Of a stretch of DNA of 64,000 bases, positions 1 to 7,454 are shown in pieces. The position numbers and the translations under genes were made by a program. The DNA is from Methylobacterium isbiliense (GTDB taxonomy: Bacteria; Pseudomonadota; Alphaproteobacteria; Rhizobiales; Beijerinckiaceae). Location: NCBI RefSeq assembly GCF_022179325.1, contig NZ_BPQQ01000001.1, forward strand, positions 23,148 through 87,147, read 5' to 3'. The notes beneath the pieces were generated by a model. It worked only from the letters and a program-made list of their open reading frames with translations. It ran no database searches and was not told where the DNA came from. Numbering within the stretch: the stretch's first letter is position 1; each line of letters begins with the position of its first letter.

Positions 1-879
1 CGCCGCGCCGGCCACGCGCTCGGCCTCGATGATTTCGACGCGGCGAGCCGCCGGGTGCCGGTGATCGCCAACATCCGCCCGAGCGGCGACCGCTACCTGA
101 TGGAGGATTTCTACTACGCGGGCGGCTTGCCGGCGCTGATGAGCCGTCTCGCGCCCTTCCTCGACCTCTCGCAACTCACAGCGTCGGGCCGGTCCTGGGC
201 GGAGTGCCTGGAAGGGGCAGCGGTCTACGACGACGACGTGATCCGGCCCCTCGACCGGCCGATCTACGCCGAGGGAGCGCTCGCGGTGCTGCGCGGCAAC
301 CTCGCGCCGAACGGCTGCGTGATGAAGCCCTCGGCGGCGGCGCCCCACCTGCTGCGGCATGCGGGGCCGGCCCTCGTCTTCGACGACTACCCGATGCTCA
401 AGGGGATGATCGACCGCGACGACCTCGACGTCACGCCCGACACCGTGCTGGTCCTGCGCAACGCCGGCCCGCTCGGCGGCCCGGGCATGCCGGAATGGGG
501 CATGATCCCGATCCCCAGGAAGCTCGTGCGCCAGGGCGTGCGCGACATGGTGCGGATCTCGGACGCGCGCATGAGCGGCACCTCCTACGGCGCCTGCATC
601 CTGCACGTCTCGCCCGAATCCTACGTCGGCGGTCCTCTCGCCCTGGTGCGCACCGGGGACGTGATCGCGGTCGACGTGCCGGCGCGCACGATCCGGCTCG
701 ACGTGCCCGAGGCGGAGCTGGCGCACCGCCGCGCCGCCCTGCCGCCGCCGGAGCCCCGCTACGAGCGCGGCTACGGCTGGATGTTCTCCCGCCACATCGG
801 CCAGGCCGACCAGGGCTGCGACTTCGATTTCCTGCGCACCGATTTCGGCGCGCCGGTCCGCGAACCCGCCATCTTCTGA
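1..879 (+). CDS. IlvD/Edd family dehydratase, C-terminal part (5' end outside window)
   Basis: This is the C-terminal part of an IlvD/Edd (6-phosphogluconate / dihydroxy-acid / sugar-acid dehydratase) protein. The frame is open from base 1, so the start lies upstream; the GTG at 55 is internal. Family hallmarks are visible: an N-A-G-P-x-G-G-P-G-M-P-E block and an S-D-A-R-M-S-G-T-S-Y-G block followed by a hydrophobic stretch and H-V-S-P-E. The variant of the last block resembles L-arabonate-type sugar-acid dehydratases more than true IlvD. Family enzymes remove water from a polyhydroxy acid using an Fe-S cluster whose cysteines would lie upstream. An RraA-like gene follows after 9 bp, so the two are probably co-transcribed. 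The exact sugar acid cannot be read from this fragment. Confidence 0.9.
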   Translation, partial: RRAGHALGLDDFDAASRRVPVIANIRPSGDRYLMEDFYYAGGLPALMSRLAPFLDLSQLTASGRSWAECLEGAAVYDDDVIRPLDRPIYAEGALAVLRGNLAPNGCVMKPSAAAPHLLRHAGPALVFDDYPMLKGMIDRDDLDVTPDTVLVLRNAGPLGGPGMPEWGMIPIPRKLVRQGVRDMVRISDARMSGTSYGACILHVSPESYVGGPLALVRTGDVIAVDVPARTIRLDVPEAELAHRRAALPPPEPRYERGYGWMFSRHIGQADQGCDFDFLRTDFGAPVREPAIF

Positions 880-888
880 AGGACGGCC

Positions 889-1605
889 ATGCCGCTCGCC
901 CCCGCCACCCGCGACAGGCTGAAGACCGTCAGCACCGCGACCCTCTGCACCGCCCTGTTCAAGCGCGGCCTGCGCAACCAGTTCATCCAGGACGTGCACC
1001 CCCTGCGCCACAAGGGCGAGACGATGGTCGGGGAGGCCTACACGCTGCGCACCATTCCGGCGCGGGAGGACCTCAACCCGATCACGGTGTTCCAGGACCG
1101 CGCCCACCCGCAGCGCAGGGCCGTGGAGGAATGCCCGCCCGGCGCCGTGCTGGTGATCGACAGCCGCAAGGATGCCCGCGCGGCCTCCGCGGGCTCGATC
1201 CTCGTCACCCGCCTGATGGTGCGGGGCGTGGCGGGCATCGTCACGGATGGCGGCTTCCGCGACAGCCCGGAGATCGCCGACCTCGCGATCCCCGCCTACC
1301 ACCACCGCCCGGCCGCGCCCACGAACCTGACCGTGCACCAGCCCCTCGACATCAACGTGCCGATCGGCTGCGGCGACGTGCCGGTCTGGCCCGGCGACGT
1401 GGTGGTGGGCGACGGGGAGGGCGTGGTCGTCATCCCGGCCCATCTCGCCGACGCGATCGCCGACGAGGCGGTGGAGATGACGGCCTTCGAGGATTTCGTG
1501 ACCGAGAAGGTGCGGGAGGGCCGTTCCATCCTGGGCCTCTACCCGCCCACCGACGAGCAATCCCGCCTCGATTTCGCGGCGTGGCGGGCCGCGACGGGGC
1601 GGTGA
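889..1605 (+). CDS. RraA family protein (RraA / HMG-aldolase fold)
   Basis: A 238-residue protein of the RraA/MenG-like fold. The G-I-V-T-D-G-G-F-R-D motif (about residues 117-125) supplies the Arg and Asp that bind pyruvate and the divalent metal in 4-hydroxy-4-methyl-2-oxoglutarate aldolases of this fold. A G-D-G-E-G-V-V-V-I-P block near residue 180 is also typical. ATG 889 is 9 bp after the dehydratase stop, preceded by an aggac site. The pairing suggests the two handle successive steps on a sugar-acid or 2-keto-acid intermediate (inference). The alternative, an RNase E inhibitor like E. coli RraA, fits the operon context less well. Confidence 0.85.
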   Translation: MPLAPATRDRLKTVSTATLCTALFKRGLRNQFIQDVHPLRHKGETMVGEAYTLRTIPAREDLNPITVFQDRAHPQRRAVEECPPGAVLVIDSRKDARAASAGSILVTRLMVRGVAGIVTDGGFRDSPEIADLAIPAYHHRPAAPTNLTVHQPLDINVPIGCGDVPVWPGDVVVGDGEGVVVIPAHLADAIADEAVEMTAFEDFVTEKVREGRSILGLYPPTDEQSRLDFAAWRAATGR

Positions 1606-1681
1606 GGGGTTTCGGTCGCGCGCCGCGTGCCTCACGCTGAGCGACCGCCCCTCCGGCCGTCCGCCATCCCGGGATCGATCC

Positions 1682-2653
1682 ATGCCCCTGCTGCCTCCGC
1701 CCGACGCCCTCACCATCGCCTTCGCGCACCAGGCCTACGGGCTCGCGGCGGAGTTCGCCGGGCGCGGCCACCCGGCCCGCGCGATCGAGGCGCGCAGCGT
1801 CGACGACCTGCGGGCGCGGATCGCGGAGGCGGACGTGATCGTCGCCTCCGGGCTGTGGCGCAACGACATGATCGAGGCCGCCCCCAGGCTGCGCTTCATC
1901 CAGTCGGTGAGCGCCGGCACCGACCAGTTCGACAAGCCGCGCCTCGCCCGGGCCGGCATCCGGCTCGCCAGCGCGCAGGGCGCCAACGAGCGCGCGGTGG
2001 CCGAGCACGCGATGGCGCTGATCCTCGGCCTGCAGCGCCAGCTCCATCTCGCCCGCGACCACCAGACCGCGCGGCACTGGCGCCCGATGATCGGCGACCG
2101 CACCGCGCGGGAGGAGGAATCCGGGGGCAAGACCCTCGTCGTCGTCGGCCTCGGGCGGATCGGCCTGCGGCTCGCGACGCTTGCCCGGCCGTTCGGCTTC
2201 CGGCTCCTCGGCGTGCGGCGCCGGCCCGGACCCTGCCCGGAGGTGGACGCGCTGCTGCCGCCCGAGCGCCTGCACGAGGCGCTGGCGCAAGCCGACATCG
2301 TCGCGCTGACCTGCCCGCTCACGCCCGAGACCGAGGGGCTGATCGACGCGTCGGCGCTGGCGGCGCTGCGGCCCACGAGCCTGCTCGTCAACGTGGCGCG
2401 CGGGCGGGTGGTGGACGAGCCGGCCCTGATCGCGGCCTTGGGGGAGGGGCGGCTCGCCGGGGCCGGCCTCGACTGCGTGCACGAGGAGCCGCTGCCGCCC
2501 GACTCCCCTCTCTGGGCGATGCCGAACGTGATCGTCACGCCCCACAGCGCGGGCGAGACGCGGGCCTACGAGACAAGCGTGATCGACATCCTCCTCGACA
2601 ATCTCGGCCGTCTCGCGCACGGGGAGACGGAGCTGCGCAATGGTCTCGTGTGA
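1682..2653 (+). CDS. D-2-hydroxyacid dehydrogenase (NAD-binding)
   Basis: A 323-residue member of the D-isomer-specific 2-hydroxyacid dehydrogenase family, reducing a 2-keto acid to the D-hydroxy acid or the reverse. The Rossmann motif G-L-G-R-I-G is at residues 156-161. The catalytic set is present: Arg240 in N-V-A-R-G-R-V-V-D-E, Glu269 in H-E-E-P-L-P and His288 in T-P-H-S-A-G-E. It lies 76 bp downstream of the RraA-like gene on the same strand and could form a catabolic unit with it. Substrate specificity (glyoxylate, hydroxypyruvate or a sugar-derived keto acid) is not resolved. Confidence 0.92.
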   Translation: MPLLPPPDALTIAFAHQAYGLAAEFAGRGHPARAIEARSVDDLRARIAEADVIVASGLWRNDMIEAAPRLRFIQSVSAGTDQFDKPRLARAGIRLASAQGANERAVAEHAMALILGLQRQLHLARDHQTARHWRPMIGDRTAREEESGGKTLVVVGLGRIGLRLATLARPFGFRLLGVRRRPGPCPEVDALLPPERLHEALAQADIVALTCPLTPETEGLIDASALAALRPTSLLVNVARGRVVDEPALIAALGEGRLAGAGLDCVHEEPLPPDSPLWAMPNVIVTPHSAGETRAYETSVIDILLDNLGRLAHGETELRNGLV

Positions 2654-2961
2654 TGATCTGATCGGTATTTGCTGAGACAACACCGACTGAACTTTCTTGT
2701 CGCCGCATCCTCACGGCTGGGCCGGCGGCGACTCTGGCGAATGATGTTCGGGTCCATGCCCGATTGCGGCTGTCGGTTCGCGTCTTCAGGCCATTGGATT
2801 GACGTGGTTGCCACGCCGAGCAGACATCCGCCCCGGCTGAGGCCGCTTGGGCAGCGGGGACGCAGCTCAACTTCAGCATTGCAATCTTACGACTACTCAA
2901 GCTAGTCTGACACGCGCCGATTTTGTGGTGCCGTGATGTTGTGGTCTTGAGGGGGCTGCGC
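2654..2961. other. Intergenic stretch, no convincing gene
   Basis: About 300 bp between the dehydrogenase and the peptidoglycan-active protein. Base composition is noticeably softer than in flanking genes, especially from 2870. Short reading frames exist on both strands but none has a plausible start site or recognisable motif. The stretch presumably carries the promoter of the downstream gene; a Shine-Dalgarno-like gaggggg lies just before ATG 2962. Confidence 0.5.
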
Positions 2962-4572
2962 ATGTTCACGCTCGCGCGAGGAAAAGCGAATATAACGGCT
3001 GAAGTTCAGCGCTGGCAATATTTCTTGAGGCGCCAGGGATACGACCAAGTCGGAAATATCGACGGTGATTTTGGAATAAATACCGAGACGACAACGAAAT
3101 TCTTTCAGGTCAAGCACAATCTAGTACCGAATGGTGAGGTGGATGCGCCGACCCTGAATGTTGCTGCGACACGGGGTTACACGATCCTCCCCCAGACCTA
3201 CTACAGCGACCGTCGGGGCGGAGCGTACCCTCCAAGGCCCACGGGCCTGTCGAGTCCCTCGAACGCGACGCGCAATCGGGACTTCGGCTGCTTCACCTTC
3301 CTTCAGCATCCCAGGCCTCCCCGACCGGACAAGGAAGCGATCGTCATCACGGCCAGCTGCGACCGAACGGTTCCGGATTGGGTCGGGGCCAACATTGTCG
3401 AAATGCCCGTGCCGCAGCTCCGGTTCGCGCGCGGCTACAACGGCCGGATTCGTTGCCACCGGTTGGCCGCTCCGGTCATCAAGGCCTTGTTCGAAGCCTG
3501 GGAACAGGCGGACCTCCTCCACCTCATTCTCTCCTACGATGGCTGCTTCGTGCCGCGCTACAAGCGCAAGCAGGCGCCCTCGCCAACGCTGGGTCACAAC
3601 GAGAAGAAGAGCGCGGATGTCGAGGCGCTGAGCAACCACGCCTTCGGCTCGGCCTTCGACATCAACGCGGCGGACAACCCACTCGGGGAAGAGCCTGCGG
3701 AGTGCGGGGATCGCGGCTCCGTACGTGAACTGGTGGCGGCTGCCAACGCGGTCGGGATCTACTGGGGCGGCCATTTCGGTACGGAAGACGGCATGCATTT
3801 CGAGATCAGCGCCCTGACCGGCGCGCTTGCGACCGTCGCCTCCGCCGCAAGCGGGTCGACGCTGCCGAGCTCTCCGCCCCTCCTTGCCGTCGCAGCGCCG
3901 GCCGCGCAGCCTGCCGATGCCGCGATCCACTGGTTCAAGACGACGTTCGGTGGAGACATCGCCGCGGCGACGGCCGGGACCCCATTCTCGATCAATCTCA
4001 TCGCCGCGATCGCGATGCAGGAGACCTCCTACATCTGGCGGCGCATCTACAAGACACACACCGTCGCTGAGGTGCTGGCGGCCTGCACCGGCGACACGCT
4101 GGACGCGCCCCGGCGAAGCGCATTCCCCAAGACACGGGCCGATCTCGAAGCGGTTCCGGATGGGAAGGCCATGTTCGCGTTGGCGCGGGCGGCCCTGCTC
4201 AATGTGGCGCAGTACGATCCGGATCTGAAGAAGGTCGCCAAGAAGCCTGACAAATTCTGTCACGGATTTGGCATGTTCCAATATGATCTGCAGTTCTTCA
4301 AGGTCGATCCGGACTATTTTCTCGAGGAAAAATGGAAGACTTTTTCTGGTACGCTCGAAAAATGCGTTGAGGAGTTGAAAATCAAGCTCGTGCGCACTTA
4401 TGGAAAAGACAAAACGTCCCTAACGCACGACGAAAGCGTCTATGTGGCGATCGCCTACAACACGGGTAGAGCAAATCTCAAAAAGGACTTTAAGCAGGGA
4501 TACCGTGATTCGAACGGCGTCTATTACGGTGAGTACATCGACCGGTTCATGTCATTGGCCGAGAAGAGCTAA
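2962..4572 (+). CDS. Peptidoglycan-binding / M15-type peptidase / lysozyme-like three-domain protein
   Basis: A 536-residue protein from ATG 2962, which has a gaggggg site 5-12 bases upstream; an earlier TTG at 2923 lacks one. Residues about 10-70 form a peptidoglycan-binding-1 repeat (R-W-Q-Y-F-L, G-x-I-D-G-D-F-G). Residues about 160-285 look like an M15 D-Ala-D-Ala/endolysin peptidase: S-N-H-A-F-G-S-A-F-D-I-N gives His226 and Asp233, and D-G-M-H-F-E gives His279. An Ala/Pro linker follows, then a 200-residue tail with A-I-A-M-Q-E-T-S and G-F-G-M-F-Q-Y-D, resembling a lysozyme/transglycosylase-like fold. There is no signal peptide. Both ends use A/T-richer codons than the neighbours, suggesting acquisition. 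It may be an endolysin, bacteriocin or secretion-system effector; no holin or immunity gene was recognised nearby. Confidence 0.8.
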   Translation: MFTLARGKANITAEVQRWQYFLRRQGYDQVGNIDGDFGINTETTTKFFQVKHNLVPNGEVDAPTLNVAATRGYTILPQTYYSDRRGGAYPPRPTGLSSPSNATRNRDFGCFTFLQHPRPPRPDKEAIVITASCDRTVPDWVGANIVEMPVPQLRFARGYNGRIRCHRLAAPVIKALFEAWEQADLLHLILSYDGCFVPRYKRKQAPSPTLGHNEKKSADVEALSNHAFGSAFDINAADNPLGEEPAECGDRGSVRELVAAANAVGIYWGGHFGTEDGMHFEISALTGALATVASAASGSTLPSSPPLLAVAAPAAQPADAAIHWFKTTFGGDIAAATAGTPFSINLIAAIAMQETSYIWRRIYKTHTVAEVLAACTGDTLDAPRRSAFPKTRADLEAVPDGKAMFALARAALLNVAQYDPDLKKVAKKPDKFCHGFGMFQYDLQFFKVDPDYFLEEKWKTFSGTLEKCVEELKIKLVRTYGKDKTSLTHDESVYVAIAYNTGRANLKKDFKQGYRDSNGVYYGEYIDRFMSLAEKS

Positions 4573-4615
4573 GACCCACGGTCGTTGAGAGCGACTGTTG
4601 GTTCCGTTCTCGAAG

Positions 4616-4645
4616 TGTCGCCAAGCCTCTGGCTTGGCATCGACA
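4616..4645 (+). terminator. Hairpin downstream of the peptidase gene
   Basis: Stem tgtcg-ccaagcc pairs with ggcttgg-(cat)-cgaca around a tct loop, 43 bp after the stop codon. There is no T tract, so rho-independent termination is only a possibility. Confidence 0.4.
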
Positions 4646-4672
4646 CGTCGCGATGGGTCATCGGCCCCGTCG

Positions 4673-4748
4673 ATCCCGGGCTTGCCCGGGATCGAGATCA
4701 ATGCGTCAGCATCCCGGGCTTGCCCGGGATCGAGATCGATGCGTCAGC
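4673..4748. repeat. Two tandem 38-bp repeats with a palindromic core
   Basis: Two head-to-tail copies (4673-4710 and 4711-4748) differ at one base. Each contains atcccgggc and its reverse complement gcccgggat separated by tt, so each forms a near-perfect hairpin, followed by a shared tail ending gcgtcagc. A third copy begins with atcc at 4749 and then diverges. The repeats lie between convergent transcription units. Confidence 0.85.
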
Positions 4749-4830
4749 ATCCTGGGGCGATGGCAGAAGCAGCGGATCTCGCTCTTCAAAAGGCATTGCG
4801 CATCAGCTGGTCGACGGGGTGGTGGTATGG

Positions 4831-5634
4831 CTACTCCGTCACCATCGCGTGCAGGGCCGGGCGCCCGCCCGGCCAGCCGAGCCCCACGCGGGCGCCGCTG
4901 TCGCCCGGCCGGGCGGCGGCCTCGCTCAGGAGGCCGATGGCCGCGCGGTAGCCGTGCAGGGTGCCGACATCGACGTAGGACCGCCCCGCCCGCAGGCCGA
5001 GCGCCCGGCCGCCCTCCGCCAAGTAGGCGTTCACCAGGGTGCCGATGTACTCGTCGCGGCCGTCCCGCCGCTGCCACAGGCCGTGGAGGTCGCGCAGGGT
5101 CCGGCCGGGCATCTTGAATGCGCCCCAGATCCAGGGCGAGGTGGCGTCCGCCCGCTTGACCTGGATCTCGCGCACGGTGTCGCCGTCGAGAACCACCGCG
5201 TCGAAGAATTCGGGCCGCTCCACCGGGAAGAGCAGGAAGGAGAGCGCGTCGTCGGGCAGGAGCGCCAGCGCGTCGGCCGGGAACCACACCGTGTCGGGCA
5301 GGCCGACGATCACCGGCTCGTCGTCGGCGACCAGCGGCAGCGCCCGGAAGATCGCATCGCAGAGGCCCGCCGCGCCCGGCTGCACCACGTAGGCGATCGA
5401 GGCGCCGCCATAGGCCGCGCCGTAATAGTCGAGGATGTCCGACTTGCCCGGCGAGATCACGAAGCAGAGCTTGTCGGCCCCGCCGCGGATCATGCGCTCC
5501 ACGAGGTACTCGCTCACCGCGCAGGGGCGCTCGATGCCCTGATCGAGGCGGCTGCCGACCGGCAAAAGCTCCTTCGAGAAGGCGAGGGGCTGGATGCGGC
5601 TGCCGCGGCCCGCGGCCGGAACGATGCCCCACAT
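4831..5634 (-). CDS. Sugar nucleotidyltransferase (NTP_transferase family)
   Basis: A 267-residue nucleotidyltransferase of the GlmU/RmlA/GalU fold, expected to make an NDP-sugar from NTP and sugar-1-phosphate. The N-terminal signature P-A-A-G-R-G-S-R (6-13) with Lys21, the metal-binding Asp114 in G-L-P-D-T-V-W-F and a C-terminal Y-V-D-V-G-T block are visible. Its ATG directly abuts the stop codon of the upstream glycosyltransferase gene, so the two are translationally linked. They probably supply and use the same activated sugar in a surface glycan or glycolipid. The nucleotide and sugar are not determinable by eye. Confidence 0.88.
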   Translation of the reverse strand: MWGIVPAAGRGSRIQPLAFSKELLPVGSRLDQGIERPCAVSEYLVERMIRGGADKLCFVISPGKSDILDYYGAAYGGASIAYVVQPGAAGLCDAIFRALPLVADDEPVIVGLPDTVWFPADALALLPDDALSFLLFPVERPEFFDAVVLDGDTVREIQVKRADATSPWIWGAFKMPGRTLRDLHGLWQRRDGRDEYIGTLVNAYLAEGGRALGLRAGRSYVDVGTLHGYRAAIGLLSEAAARPGDSGARVGLGWPGGRPALHAMVTE

Positions 5635-6738
5635 TCACGCCTCCACGGCCAGGGATCCCCGGACGGGGGGCCGGACGGAGCCCGGGGCGTCGAGGGCGGC
5701 GATCAGCTCCGCGGCGCGGCGGGCCGAGGAATGCTCGGCGAGCGTCCGCTCGCGCGCCGCACGGGCGAGCGCGCGTCGCTCGGCCTCGGACAGGTCGAGG
5801 GCCGCCACCACGTCCTCGGTGGTCCGCGCCACCACGATCTCGCGTCCCGGTTGGAAGAAGGCGTCGAGCCCCTCCCACGCATCGGTGACGAGCGGCGTGC
5901 CGCAGGCCGCCGCCTCGAACAGGCGGCCCGAGGGGCACCAGCCCATCGCCGCCATCGCCCCGCGGGTGACGTTGAGGGTGAAGCGCGAGGAGGAGAAGAA
6001 GGCCGGGTGCTCGGCGGGCGGCAGGTGGCGCACGAAGGAGATGTTCTCCGCCCAGGGGAAGTCCGGCGGGTACTGCGCGCCGCCGATGAGGAAGCGCTGC
6101 TGCGGGCGCCGCCGGGCGGGCGCGACGAGGAGGCGCTCGACGCCCGCCTGCCGGTCCGCCGCGTAGGTGCCGAGATAGGACAGGTCGCTGGCGTAATGGG
6201 GGGCCGGCGCGGTCGGCCGGTGGGCATCGGGATCGACGTGGCCGTAGAGCGGCAGCACCAGCCGGGCGCCGAGCCGCGTGCGCAGGGCGTCGAGCGCCGC
6301 CCCGCCCGTGTAGCTCAGCACGAGGTCGAAGTCGCGCAAGGCCCGCGGGCCGAGATAGGGCACCGCCTCACCCGCCGCGAGGCGCGCGAGCGTCACGGGC
6401 GTGTCGAGGTCGTAGAAGACGCTGACCGGGGCCTCGTGCGCGAGCGCCGCCGCCGCCACGGCATCCGGACAATAGGAGGTGACGATGGCCGCGTCGCACG
6501 CCGCCACCGCCCGCGCGGCCCGCGCGCGCAGTTCGGGGCTCCAGTCGGGGTAGAGGATCAGGTCGCCGCCGGGCAGCGCCGTCAGGTCGCGGGTCTCGGC
6601 GTAGTAGGGCACGTCGCGTTCGAAGAAGGTGACGGAGTGGCCGCCTGCCGCGAGCGCCCGGCACAGGCCGCGCCACAGGGTGGCATGCCCGTTGCCCCAG
6701 GACGACGAGACGGTGAGTCCGAAGACGACGATCCGCAT
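5635..6738 (-). CDS. CgeB-like glycosyltransferase
   Basis: A 367-residue glycosyltransferase of the CgeB/GT-B type. The start at 6738 gives M-R-I-V-V-F-G-L and a family-like N-terminus (G-N-G-H-A-T-L-W-R-G-L); the longer frame to 6786 adds an unlikely leader. The C-terminal half contains P-S-G-R-L-F-E-A-A-A-C-G-T-P-L-V-T-D, the nucleotide-sugar-binding block of group 1 transferases, followed by a helical tail. There is no transmembrane segment, so it is probably cytoplasmic. It lies immediately upstream of and abuts the nucleotidyltransferase gene. The acceptor is unknown. Confidence 0.85.
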   Translation of the reverse strand: MRIVVFGLTVSSSWGNGHATLWRGLCRALAAGGHSVTFFERDVPYYAETRDLTALPGGDLILYPDWSPELRARAARAVAACDAAIVTSYCPDAVAAAALAHEAPVSVFYDLDTPVTLARLAAGEAVPYLGPRALRDFDLVLSYTGGAALDALRTRLGARLVLPLYGHVDPDAHRPTAPAPHYASDLSYLGTYAADRQAGVERLLVAPARRRPQQRFLIGGAQYPPDFPWAENISFVRHLPPAEHPAFFSSSRFTLNVTRGAMAAMGWCPSGRLFEAAACGTPLVTDAWEGLDAFFQPGREIVVARTTEDVVAALDLSEAERRALARAARERTLAEHSSARRAAELIAALDAPGSVRPPVRGSLAVEA

Positions 6739-6878
6739 CCGCTCCCCGTTGCGTCCCTCGCCGTCCTGCCCGGCTCGAAGCCCCAACCCGCATACTCCAG
6801 GTGAGTTCCTGGATTCACCCGCAGTTGCCTCGGGGCGCGTTTTCGCCGAGATCGGTCCGGTGATGGAGGAGCGGACAG

Positions 6879-7100
6879 GTGTGGGAAGCCGATGTGATCG
6901 ACGGGCCGGAGACGGCCGAGGGGCTGATCTGGGTGCGGGCGCCCCGCGACTTCCCCAACGGACTCGACGAACTGGTCGGCGCGCCCTTGAGTTTGAACGG
7001 GGTGGCGCGCAGCATCAACGACGTGGTGGAGCCTGCGGAGAGCGGGATGGTGCGCAAGGGCGACCGCCTCGGCCTGATCCTCGACCCGGCCGAGGCGTGA
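6879..7100 (+). CDS. Small hypothetical protein, 73 aa
   Basis: A GTG-initiated frame with a ggagg site about ten bases upstream. The product is acidic, with N-terminal W-E-A-D-V-I-D-G-P and internal A-P-x-D-F-P-N-G-L-D-E-L-V-G-A-P. Codon use matches the neighbouring genes (G/C-rich third positions), which argues for coding. No domain was recognised. It stands alone between the divergent glycosyltransferase and the P450 operon. Confidence 0.55.
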   Translation: MWEADVIDGPETAEGLIWVRAPRDFPNGLDELVGAPLSLNGVARSINDVVEPAESGMVRKGDRLGLILDPAEA

Positions 7101-7223
7101 GGTAACCGGCGCCGCGGTGCCTGCGAAACCGCAGGGAGGCTGGGAGAGGGGCGTTCGGCCTCCATATGGCCCCGGTGGCCGGAGCGGCCCGGGCGGGGGC
7201 CGGGCCGACAGGCGGGAGGTCCC

Positions 7224-7454
7224 ATGCGCGTCGTCGTCGATCTGAACCGCTGCCAAGCCTACGCGCAGTGCTGCTACGCCGCGCCGTCGAGCTTCGCGCT
7301 GCACGGGCCCGAGGTGCTGATCTACGATCCCGCGCCCCCGCCCGAGCGGCGCCGGGAGATCGAGCGGGCGGTGCAGGCCTGCCCGGTGCGCGCCATCCGG
7401 TTCGAGGCCGAGCCGGACGCGCCCGGACAGCCCGGGGAGGCCCGTCATGGCTGA
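7224..7454 (+). CDS. P450-associated ferredoxin ([3Fe-4S] type)
   Basis: A 76-residue ferredoxin with cysteines at 10, 16, 17 and 53 (C-P). The spacing C-x5-C-C ... C-P matches the small [3Fe-4S] ferredoxins that feed electrons to bacterial P450s and lacks the second set of four ligands of [4Fe-4S] proteins. A gggaggtccc sequence precedes ATG 7224. It overlaps the reductase gene by 8 bp, so the electron carrier and its reductase are translationally coupled. Confidence 0.9.
   Translation: MRVVVDLNRCQAYAQCCYAAPSSFALHGPEVLIYDPAPPPERRREIERAVQACPVRAIRFEAEPDAPGQPGEARHG

Noticed and set aside
2923-2961. TTG start giving 13 extra residues to the M15-type protein
   Set aside because: There is no ribosome-binding site before it, whereas ATG 2962 has gaggggg at the right distance.
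4585-6804. 739-residue plus-strand frame
   Set aside because: It covers the nucleotidyltransferase and glycosyltransferase genes in antisense and is Arg/Gly/Pro-rich; the minus-strand genes have clear motifs.
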